Source: Alistipes montrealensis
GTDB lineage: Bacteria > Bacteroidota > Bacteroidia > Bacteroidales > Rikenellaceae
Length of the DNA: 64,000 nt
Reading direction: 5' to 3'
Assembly (NCBI RefSeq): GCF_018362775.1
Contig: NZ_JAGYXY010000003.1
Span: 592,846-656,845 of the forward strand
Part shown: positions 27,936 to 37,900 of the stretch, one piece after another
Position numbering within the stretch: the first letter of the stretch is position 1
Layout of the letters: the number at the start of each line of letters is the position of its first letter
Notes under the pieces: model-generated
What the model was told of the DNA's origin: nothing
What the model saw: only the letters and a program-made list of their open reading frames with translations
The model's database searches: none
Translations under genes and position numbers: made by a program

Positions 27936-27974
27936 GCATGCAAGAGGTCACCAGTTCGACCCTGGTATTCTCCA
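27936..27974 (+). tRNA. 3' fragment of a tRNA-Ala-like gene (probable attachment site)
   Basis: From the anticodon loop to the discriminator the sequence fits a tRNA-Ala: loop end GGCAT, 3' anticodon stem GCAAG, variable loop AGGTC, a perfect T-arm (ACCAG, TTCGACC, CTGGT) and the acceptor strand ATTCTCCA. The 5' half, with D-arm and 5' acceptor strand, is absent upstream, where the DNA is AT-rich and unrelated. Tyrosine-recombinase elements usually integrate into the 3' half of tRNA genes and leave such a fragment at one end. A complete tRNA-Ala should lie at the other end of the element, outside this window. Confidence 0.75.
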
Positions 27975-27980
27975 CGCGTT

Positions 27981-28015
27981 AAAAAAGACCATCTTTCGAT
28001 GGTCTTTTTGTTTTT
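27981..28015 (+). terminator. Terminator following the tRNA fragment
   Basis: The stem AAAGACCATC / GATGGTCTTT with a TTTC loop is followed by TTTTTGTTTTT. It directly follows the tRNA 3' end, as expected for a tRNA terminator. Confidence 0.85.
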
Positions 28016-28062
28016 ACGCCATGCAGAAATCAAACTCCGGTTCTGAATCTATCGAAAAAGAG

Positions 28063-28260
28063 CTTCGCAGCAATACAATCGCAACAAAATATTCGTATCT
28101 TTCGGATAGTACGAAACCCTCGGCGACGGATGCCGACGGCAACAGGCTTTATTACCTCGATTCTTTGGTATACAGTTCCCGGAACGGAGATTTATCGTTG
28201 GAAAGCCCAGCTTTTAACGGCGGTCGTTTTTCGGTCACTTCCATCGGAATCGAGTCTCAA
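28063..28260 (+). pseudogene. RHS-core fragment, inverted relative to the other RHS copies
   Basis: Within a short open frame (28021-28293), about 65 residues copy the RHS-core segment shared by the three RHS copies at 52-60 kb: KYSYLSDSTKPSATDADGN, then LYYLDSLVYSSRNGDLSLES and FNGGRF. The DNA has diverged more than among the other copies and lies on the plus strand. Neither an RHS N-terminus nor a toxin domain is attached; the frame ends after a few unrelated residues. It begins right after the tRNA terminator, so it marks the chromosome-side border of the putative integration site. Confidence 0.8.
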
Positions 28261-28289
28261 TCCGGATTTATACAAAAAATACGAATAAG

Positions 28290-28955
28290 ATGAAAAAACA
28301 CGCTTTTTTCTTACTGTGCATGGTACTTTCAAGTTGTTGCAAAATGCCGAATTTCGTCGGTAAAACGTATATACAACCCAAAAACTGGCAGAGTGAACTG
28401 ACCTTTTTATCCGACAGTACCGTTTCATATCATCGGGAATATGGATGGGGAGTACCAAAACAGGAAGGCTTTGCAAAATGGGAAGTTATCGATAACAAAC
28501 ACATCAGGCTGACCTCGGACTATACGCACCAGAATATCCCGATAGATGTCACCGAATCAAAAAGCCCGGTCGATAGTCTTCAATTTATTTTGATGGACAA
28601 AGTGTATCCCGACATAACAATATGGCTATGCGTCGGAGATGAAAAATATAAATTCAACGGCCAGCAATTAGCTGTCTCGCTACAAAATATTTATGATTTT
28701 CAATCATTCAATCTCGTTGCTGATGCAAATACGGATAAATATGCCCCACTTCTGAACAACGATCAGATCCGAACCGCGATATATACAGTTCGGAATCCTG
28801 GTAACAACCTGTTTAAAATAACGTTACCTCTTTCGGATAGTCCGTGGATAGATGTTTTTTACTATCAAGAATTAAACTATGTTTTAAAAATCAAAAAATG
28901 CAAGGGATTTCCGAAATGGAAGAATCCGCCTTTATGGAACCGGCATCTGGAGTAG
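28290..28955 (+). CDS. Hypothetical lipoprotein
   Basis: A 221-residue protein with a lipoprotein-type signal (VLSSCC, Cys16/17) and a beta-rich body with two DSTVSYHREYGW / FAKWEVIDNKHIRL-type segments typical of small lipocalin-like or META-type periplasmic proteins; the family is not recognised. It overlaps the end of the RHS fragment by 4 bp and is on the plus strand, opposite to nearly all neighbours. Given the adjoining RHS fragment it may be an immunity protein for a periplasmic toxin, but this is a guess from position only. Confidence 0.65.
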   Translation: MKKHAFFLLCMVLSSCCKMPNFVGKTYIQPKNWQSELTFLSDSTVSYHREYGWGVPKQEGFAKWEVIDNKHIRLTSDYTHQNIPIDVTESKSPVDSLQFILMDKVYPDITIWLCVGDEKYKFNGQQLAVSLQNIYDFQSFNLVADANTDKYAPLLNNDQIRTAIYTVRNPGNNLFKITLPLSDSPWIDVFYYQELNYVLKIKKCKGFPKWKNPPLWNRHLE

Positions 28956-28990
28956 GAATAGCGCCTCTTCAACACATAAATCGGAAAAAC

Positions 28991-29016
28991 GAATCCTGCC
29001 GGAATCGGCAGGATTC
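28991..29016 (+). terminator. Hairpin downstream of the lipoprotein gene
   Basis: A perfect 10-bp stem (GAATCCTGCC / GGCAGGATTC) with a 6-nt loop, 35 bp after the lipoprotein stop. No strong T run follows, so terminator activity is uncertain. A sibling hairpin with the same AATCCTGC stem start lies at 29365-29391. Confidence 0.5.
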
Positions 29017-29036
29017 GAAGCGCAGGAACGAAGTCA

Positions 29037-29270
29037 TTAACAGAACCAGGCCTCGTTCAGGGGAATCGTAGCGACCCAGACACCCCAAACGATAACATAG
29101 TATAATACGACAAGATATCCCTGTTTCAGCCGTAAATCGACCGGTTCATTTTGCCATCTGGATTTTACAGTTTCGCCCCGTTTGCGAAAAAAGGCCCCGA
29201 ACGGAAACCACAAAAGTAAAATAAAGTGGCCAAAAGTCCCTGATATCCACCACATCCAATTAGGAAACAA
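29037..29270 (-). CDS. Small membrane protein, possibly degraded
   Basis: About 77 residues with two hydrophobic segments (around WMWWISGTFGHFILLLWF and LVVLYYVIVWGVWVATI) separated by a basic stretch, KRGETVKSRW. The start is a TTG at 29270; the frame is open for about 20 codons further upstream without an ATG, so the 5' end is doubtful. The overlapping frame 29165-29359 carries another hydrophobic stretch, which would fit a frameshift in a formerly longer membrane protein. A membrane immunity protein is possible given the RHS neighbours. Confidence 0.4.
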   Translation of the reverse strand: MFPNWMWWISGTFGHFILLLWFPFGAFFRKRGETVKSRWQNEPVDLRLKQGYLVVLYYVIVWGVWVATIPLNEAWFC

Positions 29271-29364
29271 GAGGGTTCCATAGGTGCGATTGTATATAAC
29301 GACGCTATATCGACAATCAATGCACCTAACGTTATATCAATCGATTTTTCTACATTCAAGAATA

Positions 29365-29391
29365 AGAATCCTGCTGAAAATCAGCAGGATT
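29365..29391 (-). terminator. Terminator of the RHS1 operon
   Basis: A perfect 11-bp stem (GAATCCTGCTG / CAGCAGGATTC) with a 5-nt loop and a modest T-rich tail on the minus strand, 15 bp after the last immunity gene. No other terminator-like hairpin was noticed from here back to the secretion genes. Confidence 0.7.
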
Positions 29392-29405
29392 CCAATCTAA
29401 CGGTA

Positions 29406-29864
29406 TCACTTATAGAAATCAAATGCTTCTTTCAATGCTTCGGCAAATTCTTCATGAGACGCTTCCAACGGGCGTTTTATCGTACATTGATAAGCGCCTC
29501 GTTCTTCCTTTTTTGCCGAGAAAACATCTATACAGAATTCTTTATCTGTCAAATAAATCTTCAAAACTGCTGATGATGCTTTCTGTAACCCCAACACGCT
29601 AGGCCACAATTTAACCTCCGTTTTAAACCGGGCTTTCAGTTCTTGTGTCGCATTGTCATAAGTCATACTCCGACAGTATCGCATCAGGTCCAATGCTTCA
29701 TGGATCAACGTTATACAATCCGTAGAGACCACATTGAATTTCTTCGCCGGTAAACCTAGAATATAAAATCCTCGTTCTATCGTATTCTTCGGGAATAACC
29801 AATACAAATTATTTTTTGTATCTCTATATAAGGATACGGATTTTTGAACATAATTATCAGCCAT
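29406..29864 (-). CDS. Immunity protein, second copy (CdiA-type toxin)
   Basis: A 152-residue soluble protein, about 80% identical by eye to the product of 30060-30518 (both start MADNYV and contain NNLYWLFPKNTIERGFYILG and end LEASHEEFAEALKEAFDFYK). The two copies are exactly 654 bp apart and result from tandem duplication of a unit that also carried the last codons of the toxin. Substitutions are concentrated in the middle (residues about 70-135), where toxin contacts usually lie, so this copy may protect against a toxin variant no longer encoded here. The immunity function follows from position after an RHS nuclease toxin; it is not proven by homology. Confidence 0.8.
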   Translation of the reverse strand: MADNYVQKSVSLYRDTKNNLYWLFPKNTIERGFYILGLPAKKFNVVSTDCITLIHEALDLMRYCRSMTYDNATQELKARFKTEVKLWPSVLGLQKASSAVLKIYLTDKEFCIDVFSAKKEERGAYQCTIKRPLEASHEEFAEALKEAFDFYK

Positions 29865-29875
29865 AATAAGTCAGA

Positions 29876-29940
29876 TTATTTTATAAAATTAATCGTCATG
29901 CTAATATTATTTTGTAAAGCGTATTTCATAGCCCGCTAAT
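29876..29940 (-). pseudogene. Remnant of a second CdiA-type toxin C-terminus
   Basis: The minus strand reads AMKYALQNNISMTINFIK and a stop, against AMEYALQNNINMTINFIK at the true toxin end (30530). Everything upstream of this piece, up to 30059, is unrelated. It shows that the duplicated unit was toxin tail plus immunity gene and that the toxin part was later replaced or deleted. Confidence 0.85.
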
Positions 29941-30059
29941 GGAAGATGCCTCATCGTTATCCACCCGAAAGAATCATTGATACGAAAGATCCTTTTCAGG
30001 CTTACGCCGTCTTTGCACAACGGTTCCACGGTAGGCAGAAGCGAAAAATAGTGATTACG

Positions 30060-30518
30060 TCACTTATAGAAATCAAATGCTTCTTTCAATGCTTCGGCAA
30101 ATTCTTCATGAGACGCTTCTAAGGATCGTTTTATCGTACATTTATACGTGCCCTGTTCTTCTTTTTTCACAGAGTAAATATCTATGCTAAATTCATCATC
30201 CTCACAATAAATCTCCAATATTGCCGATGATGCTTTCTGTAATCCCAAAGAACTATACCATAATTTGGTCTCTTTTTTAAATCGCGCTTTCAACTCTTGC
30301 ATTGCGTCATGATAAGTCACACTCCGGCAATATTGCATCAGATCCAACGCTTCATGGATCAACGTCATACAATCCGTAGAGACCACATCGAATTTCTTCG
30401 CCGGTAAACCTAGAATATAAAATCCTCGTTCTATCGTATTCTTCGGGAACAACCAATATAGATTGTTTTTTGCATCCCTATATAAGGTTACGGATTTACT
30501 AACATAATTATCAGCCAT
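30060..30518 (-). CDS. Immunity protein for the RHS1 nuclease toxin
   Basis: A 152-residue acidic cytoplasmic protein encoded 11 bp after the RHS1 toxin gene, the standard place for the cognate immunity protein. No signal peptide or membrane segment is present, which fits neutralisation of a nuclease inside the cell. No characterised family is recognised. The close copy downstream (29406-29864) supports the idea that immunity genes are kept after toxin turnover. It should be co-transcribed with the toxin. Confidence 0.82.
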   Translation of the reverse strand: MADNYVSKSVTLYRDAKNNLYWLFPKNTIERGFYILGLPAKKFDVVSTDCMTLIHEALDLMQYCRSVTYHDAMQELKARFKKETKLWYSSLGLQKASSAILEIYCEDDEFSIDIYSVKKEEQGTYKCTIKRSLEASHEEFAEALKEAFDFYK

Positions 30519-30529
30519 AATAAGTCAGA

Positions 30530-33500
30530 TTATTTTATAAAATTAATCGTCATGTTAATATTATTTTGCAATGCATATTCCATAGCCTGCTGAATTTGCT
30601 CCCATTGAGCAGCACTACCGCTCCCTGAGGGCAATGCCAGATCCAACTGTTTCCCAACAATCTTGCTACCTCTGACATTAATGGTCCTCCAAGTAGCTCC
30701 ATTGAATCCGACTAAATCATCTATATACCTTTTGAGTGTATTAAACACCCTGTTTGAATTTTGGTATGATTTTGCATTCAAGTCCAGACTTTTGATACTT
30801 GTCGCAATACCTTTCTCAAACTTATCAATAACCGGGAAATTATTTCCCCAGCCGCCCAATTGCTTTTCTATCGCCCAACCTCGTTCAAAAGGATGCAATT
30901 TCCATACGCTGGATGAAGTTGAAGTCGCCAATCTCCGGACCGAATGCATCGTCCTTTGAGGAGCCTCGCCTGCACCCATTGCGATCCCCAAAATTGCGCC
31001 CATATTATCCGGAGAGAAAATGCTCATCATAGCCTTGCCCTTTTCCTGTCGGGCTTGGTAAGCGGCATAATTGTCCCTGATTTCACCTACCGTAGCATCA
31101 TCCGAACCTAAATAGTGATAGCCAACGGACGACAAATCCTGATCACCGGGGATATTGACAATATCACCACTTCGACTCGCAACGTAAAAACCAATCAATC
31201 TCCCCTCATAATCAATATGATTTATGGGATTTCCCGCACAATAAGCATACGGACTGACCGGATAATATTTCTCTGCGAGCGGATCGACAGATAACCATTT
31301 GCCATAACGGGGCTGATAGAAGCGAGCTCCGTAATCGTACAGGTTTATTGCGTCCTGGGCCTGCCACTCCTTTCCGTTGAACAGGTAATTATTGTCAGAA
31401 ACCGGATGCCCGGCGTCGGTCCATGACATGCCGTAAGGGTAATAATCGAATGTTGCATCGACCTGCAATCCGTCGACGACCACACGCGTACTGCCCAGGT
31501 GATCCTGCAGAAAATACAACGGCACAGCCTGCCGGGAACCACCTCGGTCCACACCCCGAAAACGACCGGAACCGAAAGGTGCGCTCTCGAAACTCCGCAA
31601 ACCTTCATTATTGCGATATACCAAAGAACCCACATAATCGTAGCCCAGATCGTAATTACCGATCAACCCGCATTTAGTTCCGTCGGCCAGATAAGTATAA
31701 TAATCGACTGCAGTCTCGCCCTCTGTCTGGATTGTAGTACGGGACACCAAATTAAGGAAATTATAGTTCAATTCCAAATTATTATATTCATCCCGGATCA
31801 GATTGCCGCGTTCGTCGTAACTCAGCGGATAACTGGTATCATCGTGAGCGTGATCCGTCAACCGCCCGGGTCGATTTCCTGCCGTAAAGGAGAAATCGTC
31901 GATACAATCGCTGTCACCGTTATAACGCCGGACGGCCTTTACATTCCCATCCGGATAATAATCGAAATATTCGCAGTAATCATCCCGTTCGGGAATATCC
32001 ATTCCGCCGCTGTACAAATTCGAACTCAACAGCCGGTCCTGTCCGTCATATTGGAAAACGTAGGCATAGCTCGATTTATCCCTGTGCTGCCACTGAACAC
32101 CCGCTATGTTTCCGGAATACAGGGGCAATGTGGGTAGTTGTCCCACCGTGTCGTAGTAGATCAGTTGCTGATCGAAATAATCGCTTCGGCGACGGGTTTG
32201 CCACCCCTGCAAATTGTAATCATACGTTTCGGGAATTACATTGCCGTCGACGTAATAGATTTTCCGCTCCAACCGCCCCAGGTCGTCGTATTCGTAAGAA
32301 ACGAGTGAATTACCGCCATTCCGCATCTCGGCCGACTCCTGAGTTATACGGTTCCGGGAATCGTATGTGCAGGATATTCGTATTCCGTCGTCGAACTCTC
32401 CGTCTTTGGTATGCAGTTCATCCGAAACCAACGTATTACCCACAAAATCGTATTTATAGCTCGTGCGCAAAATACTCCCAAGGTGGGTTTTCTCGACCCG
32501 TTGGACCACACGGCCCTTATAATCGTAATAATAAGCCCGCTCCACATATTCCGGCAATTCCGGCAAAAGCGTACTGTCCCGAACCACCAGTTGTTTTTCA
32601 TAGGTTTTCAGGCCGCGAACCTTTTCACTCAAATCATCCTGAGAAACAACCCCTTCGACAGGAAGAAAAGCCAACTCGCCGCTTCGCACGGTTCCGTATT
32701 CATAGGAGGAAATCAGCGTTCCTCCAAAATTCAGAATGGGATGCTCGCCAGGAGCACAGCGCGACAACGAATCCATCATCGAATCATAATTATACCAGAT
32801 ACCGGGTTTGGCATATATGTTCGCTATCCGGCCGAAATCATCGTATTCGTATTTGAAATGCGTGCCACGGGTTCCTTTGTAAACAATCCGGTCTTCGTCG
32901 TCGTAAATATCGATTTCATCCCGCGCACCGAGGATTCTCCGTTCTGCAATATGGCCCAAGCTGTCGTATTTATACATAAACCCGGTACTGACCGACGAAA
33001 GCCGATCGAGAACGTCGTAAGCATAATGGACATCGCGAACCGTATTTCCATTCGCATCCATTTCCCGCTGCACACGGATTTTGTCCGTCATATCTTTGAA
33101 CTCAGCAGACATTTTACCGTCTTCATTTTTTACGACATGTTTCAACAGCGCATTTGCAGGGTACGGATTACCGGCCATATCGCACACTTCGTTTTCAGCG
33201 TTAAATCCATACGAATGCTCCGCATATTTCGCATGATCGCGGAACACCCGGCCGGCATTCATCGCCCGTAGGATGCGGGCGCGGGAGGAAGCCTCGAATT
33301 CATTCGCGACATACGCATATCCGCCTTCTTCCGGGCCATACAACTGATCGTAAAATCCGGGCTGCGCCTCTTCGGGATTATCCCCGATCAAAACACATTC
33401 GGCCTCGACGGCATAAGGCAGGCAGACGCGCACCTCGGGATTCAGCATATTGTCATAATAGATGGGCGTCACAATATTTTTGAAACCATCTCCCGATGCC

Positions 33501-34897
33501 CGGCCGAGAACGGTTTGAAGCGGATAACCGAGGCCGTTATAATACGTTGCATCGACAATATAATCCCCGCTATCCGATGTAAACGAATAAGCTCGCACAT
33601 AATTCTCAGACTCATGCGGATCTTCGCTGTCAAAATCAGGCAACCGAACAGGCATCCGCGCCTTACCGATCATTTCCAGTTCTGCAAAGTTTTCCATATC
33701 CTGATAACGGGCCAGAACCGTATAGACGTTCGTAGTATCCACCCCCTCGAAACGCAACGGCTTGCCCGTTCCTTCGAGGGTGCGGATTCTCGCTCCCGCA
33801 TCGTCGCGCAAATAATATGTAACCGCAGGCTGTGACCCGCTGAGACAGACCGTCAAGGCCGTACGACCGGCATCCGTCCGGGAGGTAACCCGGTATGGAA
33901 CCAGGACGCCGCCTTCGGGTTGAACGAATTTTATCGTCGTCTCGAAATCCCCGTTTTTATACACAAACTGCGTATCTCCGATACGCGGACTGTCCGAAAC
34001 GTTAGGTCCGCATTCGATCCGGTAATACATTCGCGTATGATCTTCACTGAATCCGACAAGCGCAAACCCGAGATATTCGTTCCACAAATTCGTAAACTCC
34101 CCGGAAAGCATTCCCATGTAAAACTCGGTTACTTCGGCTGGGATCTCCTCCTTTGCTTCGAACATTCCGGAATATACCCCTCCGTTGGCCGGAAGTTCGA
34201 TTTCCCCCGTCATCGAGCCGGATCTAAAAAAATTCGGAGAAAAGATAACGGCCTCATAGGCATGGACCACTCCTTCACACCATGAAGCTCCGTTTCCTAC
34301 GACATACGTGCCGGGGCAATCGATTACGCTAAAATAGAAGGTCTTCTTATTCGCATTCTTCGTTTCGACCTCCAGCACCTCAGTCCCCTCACACCTGTAA
34401 AGCGTATACCATGCACCAACCTCCGCATCGCTGACAATGATATTAAACTGCTGCCCCGGAAACATATTTTCACAATTATCGCCCGAAATCGTTCCCTGAA
34501 GGGTTTCACCACCCTGCGACACGACGACAGCATCACGATCTTCGGCTCCACGGAACGTAATTTCCCGCCGGAATTCCTCGACTGTGATGGCTCCGATTTC
34601 GAGCCGGGCTTCATAGTTTGCATAATCGGAGGAGCCTCCGGCTTTGCGCACCTGCGAACAGACGATTCCGGATGACCACACATGTGTGTTAATAATATTC
34701 TGGATATCGCTGCCGATCTGAAAATCCTTCTCCCGGGTGACTTCAAAGGACATAACCACCGTACCACCGGCCCGGGCCACGAAAGGAGGCGACACATCGA
34801 TGATATGGGCGATATCTCCGAATGTAAACGAGAGATTTCCGGCAGATACGATTGAATGCACGAACAGGAACAAAAATAAACTTACGATCTTTTTCAT
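30530..34897 (-). CDS. RHS polymorphic toxin with C-terminal CdiA-type nuclease domain
   Basis: A 1455-residue protein. Order: Sec signal peptide (1 to about 19), beta-rich N-terminal region (to about 440), a DUF6443-like segment (ATYYNGLGYPLQTVLG, about 450-540), YD/RHS repeats forming the shell (about 600-1210), the RHS core (FNGKEWQAQDAINLYDYGAR, then WLSVDPLAEKYYPVSPYAY, with NHIDYEGR in place of the usual DPxG cleavage motif), and a toxin domain at about 1330-1455. The toxin resembles the CdiA_C family of tRNA/DNA-cleaving nucleases: ERGWAIEKQLG, FPVIDKFEKGIATSIKSLDL, where an Asp and the Lys of SIK would be catalytic (PD-(D/E)XK fold). The signal peptide implies export to the periplasm first. 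The gene lies 11 bp after its YD-repeat partner and downstream of the secretion genes. Confidence 0.88.
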   Translation of the reverse strand: MKKIVSLFLFLFVHSIVSAGNLSFTFGDIAHIIDVSPPFVARAGGTVVMSFEVTREKDFQIGSDIQNIINTHVWSSGIVCSQVRKAGGSSDYANYEARLEIGAITVEEFRREITFRGAEDRDAVVVSQGGETLQGTISGDNCENMFPGQQFNIIVSDAEVGAWYTLYRCEGTEVLEVETKNANKKTFYFSVIDCPGTYVVGNGASWCEGVVHAYEAVIFSPNFFRSGSMTGEIELPANGGVYSGMFEAKEEIPAEVTEFYMGMLSGEFTNLWNEYLGFALVGFSEDHTRMYYRIECGPNVSDSPRIGDTQFVYKNGDFETTIKFVQPEGGVLVPYRVTSRTDAGRTALTVCLSGSQPAVTYYLRDDAGARIRTLEGTGKPLRFEGVDTTNVYTVLARYQDMENFAELEMIGKARMPVRLPDFDSEDPHESENYVRAYSFTSDSGDYIVDATYYNGLGYPLQTVLGRASGDGFKNIVTPIYYDNMLNPEVRVCLPYAVEAECVLIGDNPEEAQPGFYDQLYGPEEGGYAYVANEFEASSRARILRAMNAGRVFRDHAKYAEHSYGFNAENEVCDMAGNPYPANALLKHVVKNEDGKMSAEFKDMTDKIRVQREMDANGNTVRDVHYAYDVLDRLSSVSTGFMYKYDSLGHIAERRILGARDEIDIYDDEDRIVYKGTRGTHFKYEYDDFGRIANIYAKPGIWYNYDSMMDSLSRCAPGEHPILNFGGTLISSYEYGTVRSGELAFLPVEGVVSQDDLSEKVRGLKTYEKQLVVRDSTLLPELPEYVERAYYYDYKGRVVQRVEKTHLGSILRTSYKYDFVGNTLVSDELHTKDGEFDDGIRISCTYDSRNRITQESAEMRNGGNSLVSYEYDDLGRLERKIYYVDGNVIPETYDYNLQGWQTRRRSDYFDQQLIYYDTVGQLPTLPLYSGNIAGVQWQHRDKSSYAYVFQYDGQDRLLSSNLYSGGMDIPERDDYCEYFDYYPDGNVKAVRRYNGDSDCIDDFSFTAGNRPGRLTDHAHDDTSYPLSYDERGNLIRDEYNNLELNYNFLNLVSRTTIQTEGETAVDYYTYLADGTKCGLIGNYDLGYDYVGSLVYRNNEGLRSFESAPFGSGRFRGVDRGGSRQAVPLYFLQDHLGSTRVVVDGLQVDATFDYYPYGMSWTDAGHPVSDNNYLFNGKEWQAQDAINLYDYGARFYQPRYGKWLSVDPLAEKYYPVSPYAYCAGNPINHIDYEGRLIGFYVASRSGDIVNIPGDQDLSSVGYHYLGSDDATVGEIRDNYAAYQARQEKGKAMMSIFSPDNMGAILGIAMGAGEAPQRTMHSVRRLATSTSSSVWKLHPFERGWAIEKQLGGWGNNFPVIDKFEKGIATSIKSLDLNAKSYQNSNRVFNTLKRYIDDLVGFNGATWRTINVRGSKIVGKQLDLALPSGSGSAAQWEQIQQAMEYALQNNINMTINFIK

Positions 34898-34908
34898 GGC
34901 TCTGATCT

Positions 34909-37900
34909 TTAGTTGTTCTTAACATTGTATTTATAGGCCTTAACCAGATGCAGTTTATCATCCGCGACAAGAATCAGCTTCCCGTCACGGTCATAGTTGT
35001 AATAGGTGCAACGTTCGGCCGGATCTTGGATGCAAGAGACTCCGACATTCGGTATATATTCATAAGTAGTCATTTCCATATCATTCCGCTGATAAATGGA
35101 ATATTGATAATAACTCGGAAGTCCTGCGTCGAACGGGCGGCTTAGAACACCGGGATATAGAATCGCAACGAAATCCTCGTAGGAACAATTCTCGATTTTC
35201 GCCACCGGATACAACCCGTTATATCCCCATACGATGCATGTCGGCCTGTTTGCCCGGTTACGAATCTCTATCGGGTAATTGTAATTATTGTATCGATAAG
35301 ACGTGGCAGTAGTCAGCAGATGATCGAAATCGAATCCGCAAAATACATGAGCCGCAACTCCGGCCGGCGGGATTTTGGCCTTTTTCACACTGCCTACACA
35401 AATCAGGCTGCCGTTTTTCTGAAATTCATAACAGGTTCCGTCGGTCAATTTGTATTTCGACCGGCTCGGATTCACCGACTTATGAAAAGCTGACAAGGTT
35501 TTGACCGGGAACTGAATTATATTCCGGCTCTTCATCATCGTATGCACCGAATCGGTATCATCGGCAATATCGTTGAGGTACAGATTCTCCGAGATCGTCG
35601 AAGTTCCGAGTCCATAATCGGTCACACAGACACCGGTCTGCTGATTCAGATTATTATAGACATACTTTTTATGAATCGTCAACGAGTCCTGATTTTCAAA
35701 ATACGTACAGGACCACTCGTCCACCAAACAATTGTCCAGATAGTTTTTCGAAACGTAAAGTTTGCTGATTGCATTTTTCACACAACTGCAATAAGGAGGC
35801 GTCGGCCCCTGAACCTTGTATTTATACCGCTCTACCGACCAGGGCTGCAACTGGTCTTTTGCATAACTTTCCTTACGCAGCAATTTTCCCCGGAGAGCAT
35901 CCCTCGAATCGGGATCCATATAAGCCGCGTGCACCGACTTGTTATACTCCACCCCCTCATTGACCGTTCTCATTTCCGTCTGTTCGTCCGGAAACAAATC
36001 CCGGCATTCAGGATCCAAATAGCTGCTGAAATGATATTTCGTAACGGCTCCGTCACAGGTCGTTTCGCTGACATCGGAATAACAGATATAAGAAGCATCC
36101 TGCGTATGCGCATAAAAACCGTAAGATGCACGCGTGGCCGCCAGTTCATAAGTCGTCTTGCCCGAATTCGCATATTTATAAGCCACGATCTGGTAGTATT
36201 GCGGATAACGTAAAACAATCCCGGAACAGAGGCCCTGTTTTTCATACGTATAGGTCCGGACGGTCGAATCCGACGTAATGGGATGATCGACGATTTTACG
36301 GATCCTGACACCGCCTGCCGGCGAAGATTCGATATATTTCAAATATGGCAGGTTTTTACTGCTCAGGTCCCGGGTAAGAACAACAGAATACCGGTGTTGC
36401 TCATATTCAAATCGGGTATAGCCACCCGCAGGATACCTGATTTTCCGCAATGTTCCCATGAGGGCTCCCGAAAAATCGGGTTCTCGCACATCGTTGGTCA
36501 CAGTCTGGACCAGATTCTCATCAAGGGATATTTGGGGCAAAAAATCATTGATTTCATAATTTCCGCGACCGTTGTAATACCCCCAATGATCGACAGACGT
36601 AGTTCCCTGATAGGGAAACGCTCCGTCCTCGCCGTTATATTCCATCGCATAATCGCCGTCTCCGGAAATGTAAATATTTTTCAGCATCAGAACGGGATTG
36701 CTCCGTGTATTCTGAGGATGTTTATAGAAGAGAGAGATTGTTTTCAGCGGCCGGTCGCGCAAGACATCCCGGATCAAAATACTGTCCAATTTCTTTACAA
36801 CCCGTAACGAATCAATTTGCAGGGCATTGCTCAACCGCTGTGATTCGGCCCGCAATCTGTCGCTGTACATATTTTTAATAACCACTCCGCTATCTTCGAC
36901 AACGATAGAATCGGGAACCACATAATTATTGCTATAGATGTTATGCGACGCATCCCGGACATCATTTAAGGATTTTTCGAAATCCCTCAGCCAAGAGGTG
37001 CTGCCCGACGGTTCTTCCCGGCTGTAATGGATCGTGCCCTGCGAAACCGACGGTTTGACACTCATCGCATAGGGAAACAGTTTGTATGTAAACCGGACTT
37101 TCCGGCCGTTAGGAGCCTCGATCGACACGAGAGACCAGGTGACAGGCGTATCCGACGACGACGGCATATCGTCACCGCCACCCCACGACCTCCTGAGAAT
37201 TGTGCAGTAATCCTGATTTTCCATCCGGTCGAAATGGTATTTATACCCATCGCCGGTCACAATCGTAAAAAGGAAACTGTCTCCGTTCAGTTGTTCGACA
37301 TCTACCCGGTACTCGCCGGCCGGTTGTGTCGTACCGTAGACAAACGCTTTCACACGAGAGGAACTCTGGCCTTTCTCCCGAACCCTGGCAAGGATGAATT
37401 TTCCGGAATGACCATTGAATTTGAAGGAAAAAACATCGGGTTCTGATTCGACATTCTTTTGCATGGAACCAGAGCTTTTCGGAATGACATAACAAAACGT
37501 TCCTGTCTCCCAATGAAGGTTATTCGGAAGGCGTTCGAATGGATTCCCGGTTAATGTATCCAGGGTATATTCCAATGATCCGAATACGCCGTTGCCGCCT
37601 CCGACGCCATCCGAATGCTGCCTTACCTCACGGGATATGCAGCCTCCGACATTCAGCGTCCAGCCCATTCCGACGGTTCCGGTCGTCGTATTGGGCATGA
37701 GCCCGGTCGTCGTATAATCGAGCGAGAGCGGGATTTCGAAGTCCCGGTCTTTGTAAGTATACAACGGAATGCTGAGGTGAAGTGTCCCGGTATACAAATC
37801 GGGAGCGGTATATCCTCCGTATTTCATAAAACTCCAGGCATCGGGAGCTATCGGAATTATCTCACGGCCATCCCAAGCCTGAGCATAACAAGGCGAGACT

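Noticed and set aside
29165..29359. Second hydrophobic frame overlapping the 29037-29270 gene
   Set aside because: Could be part of a frameshifted membrane protein, but no homologue is recognised and neither frame has a good start; not listed as a separate gene.
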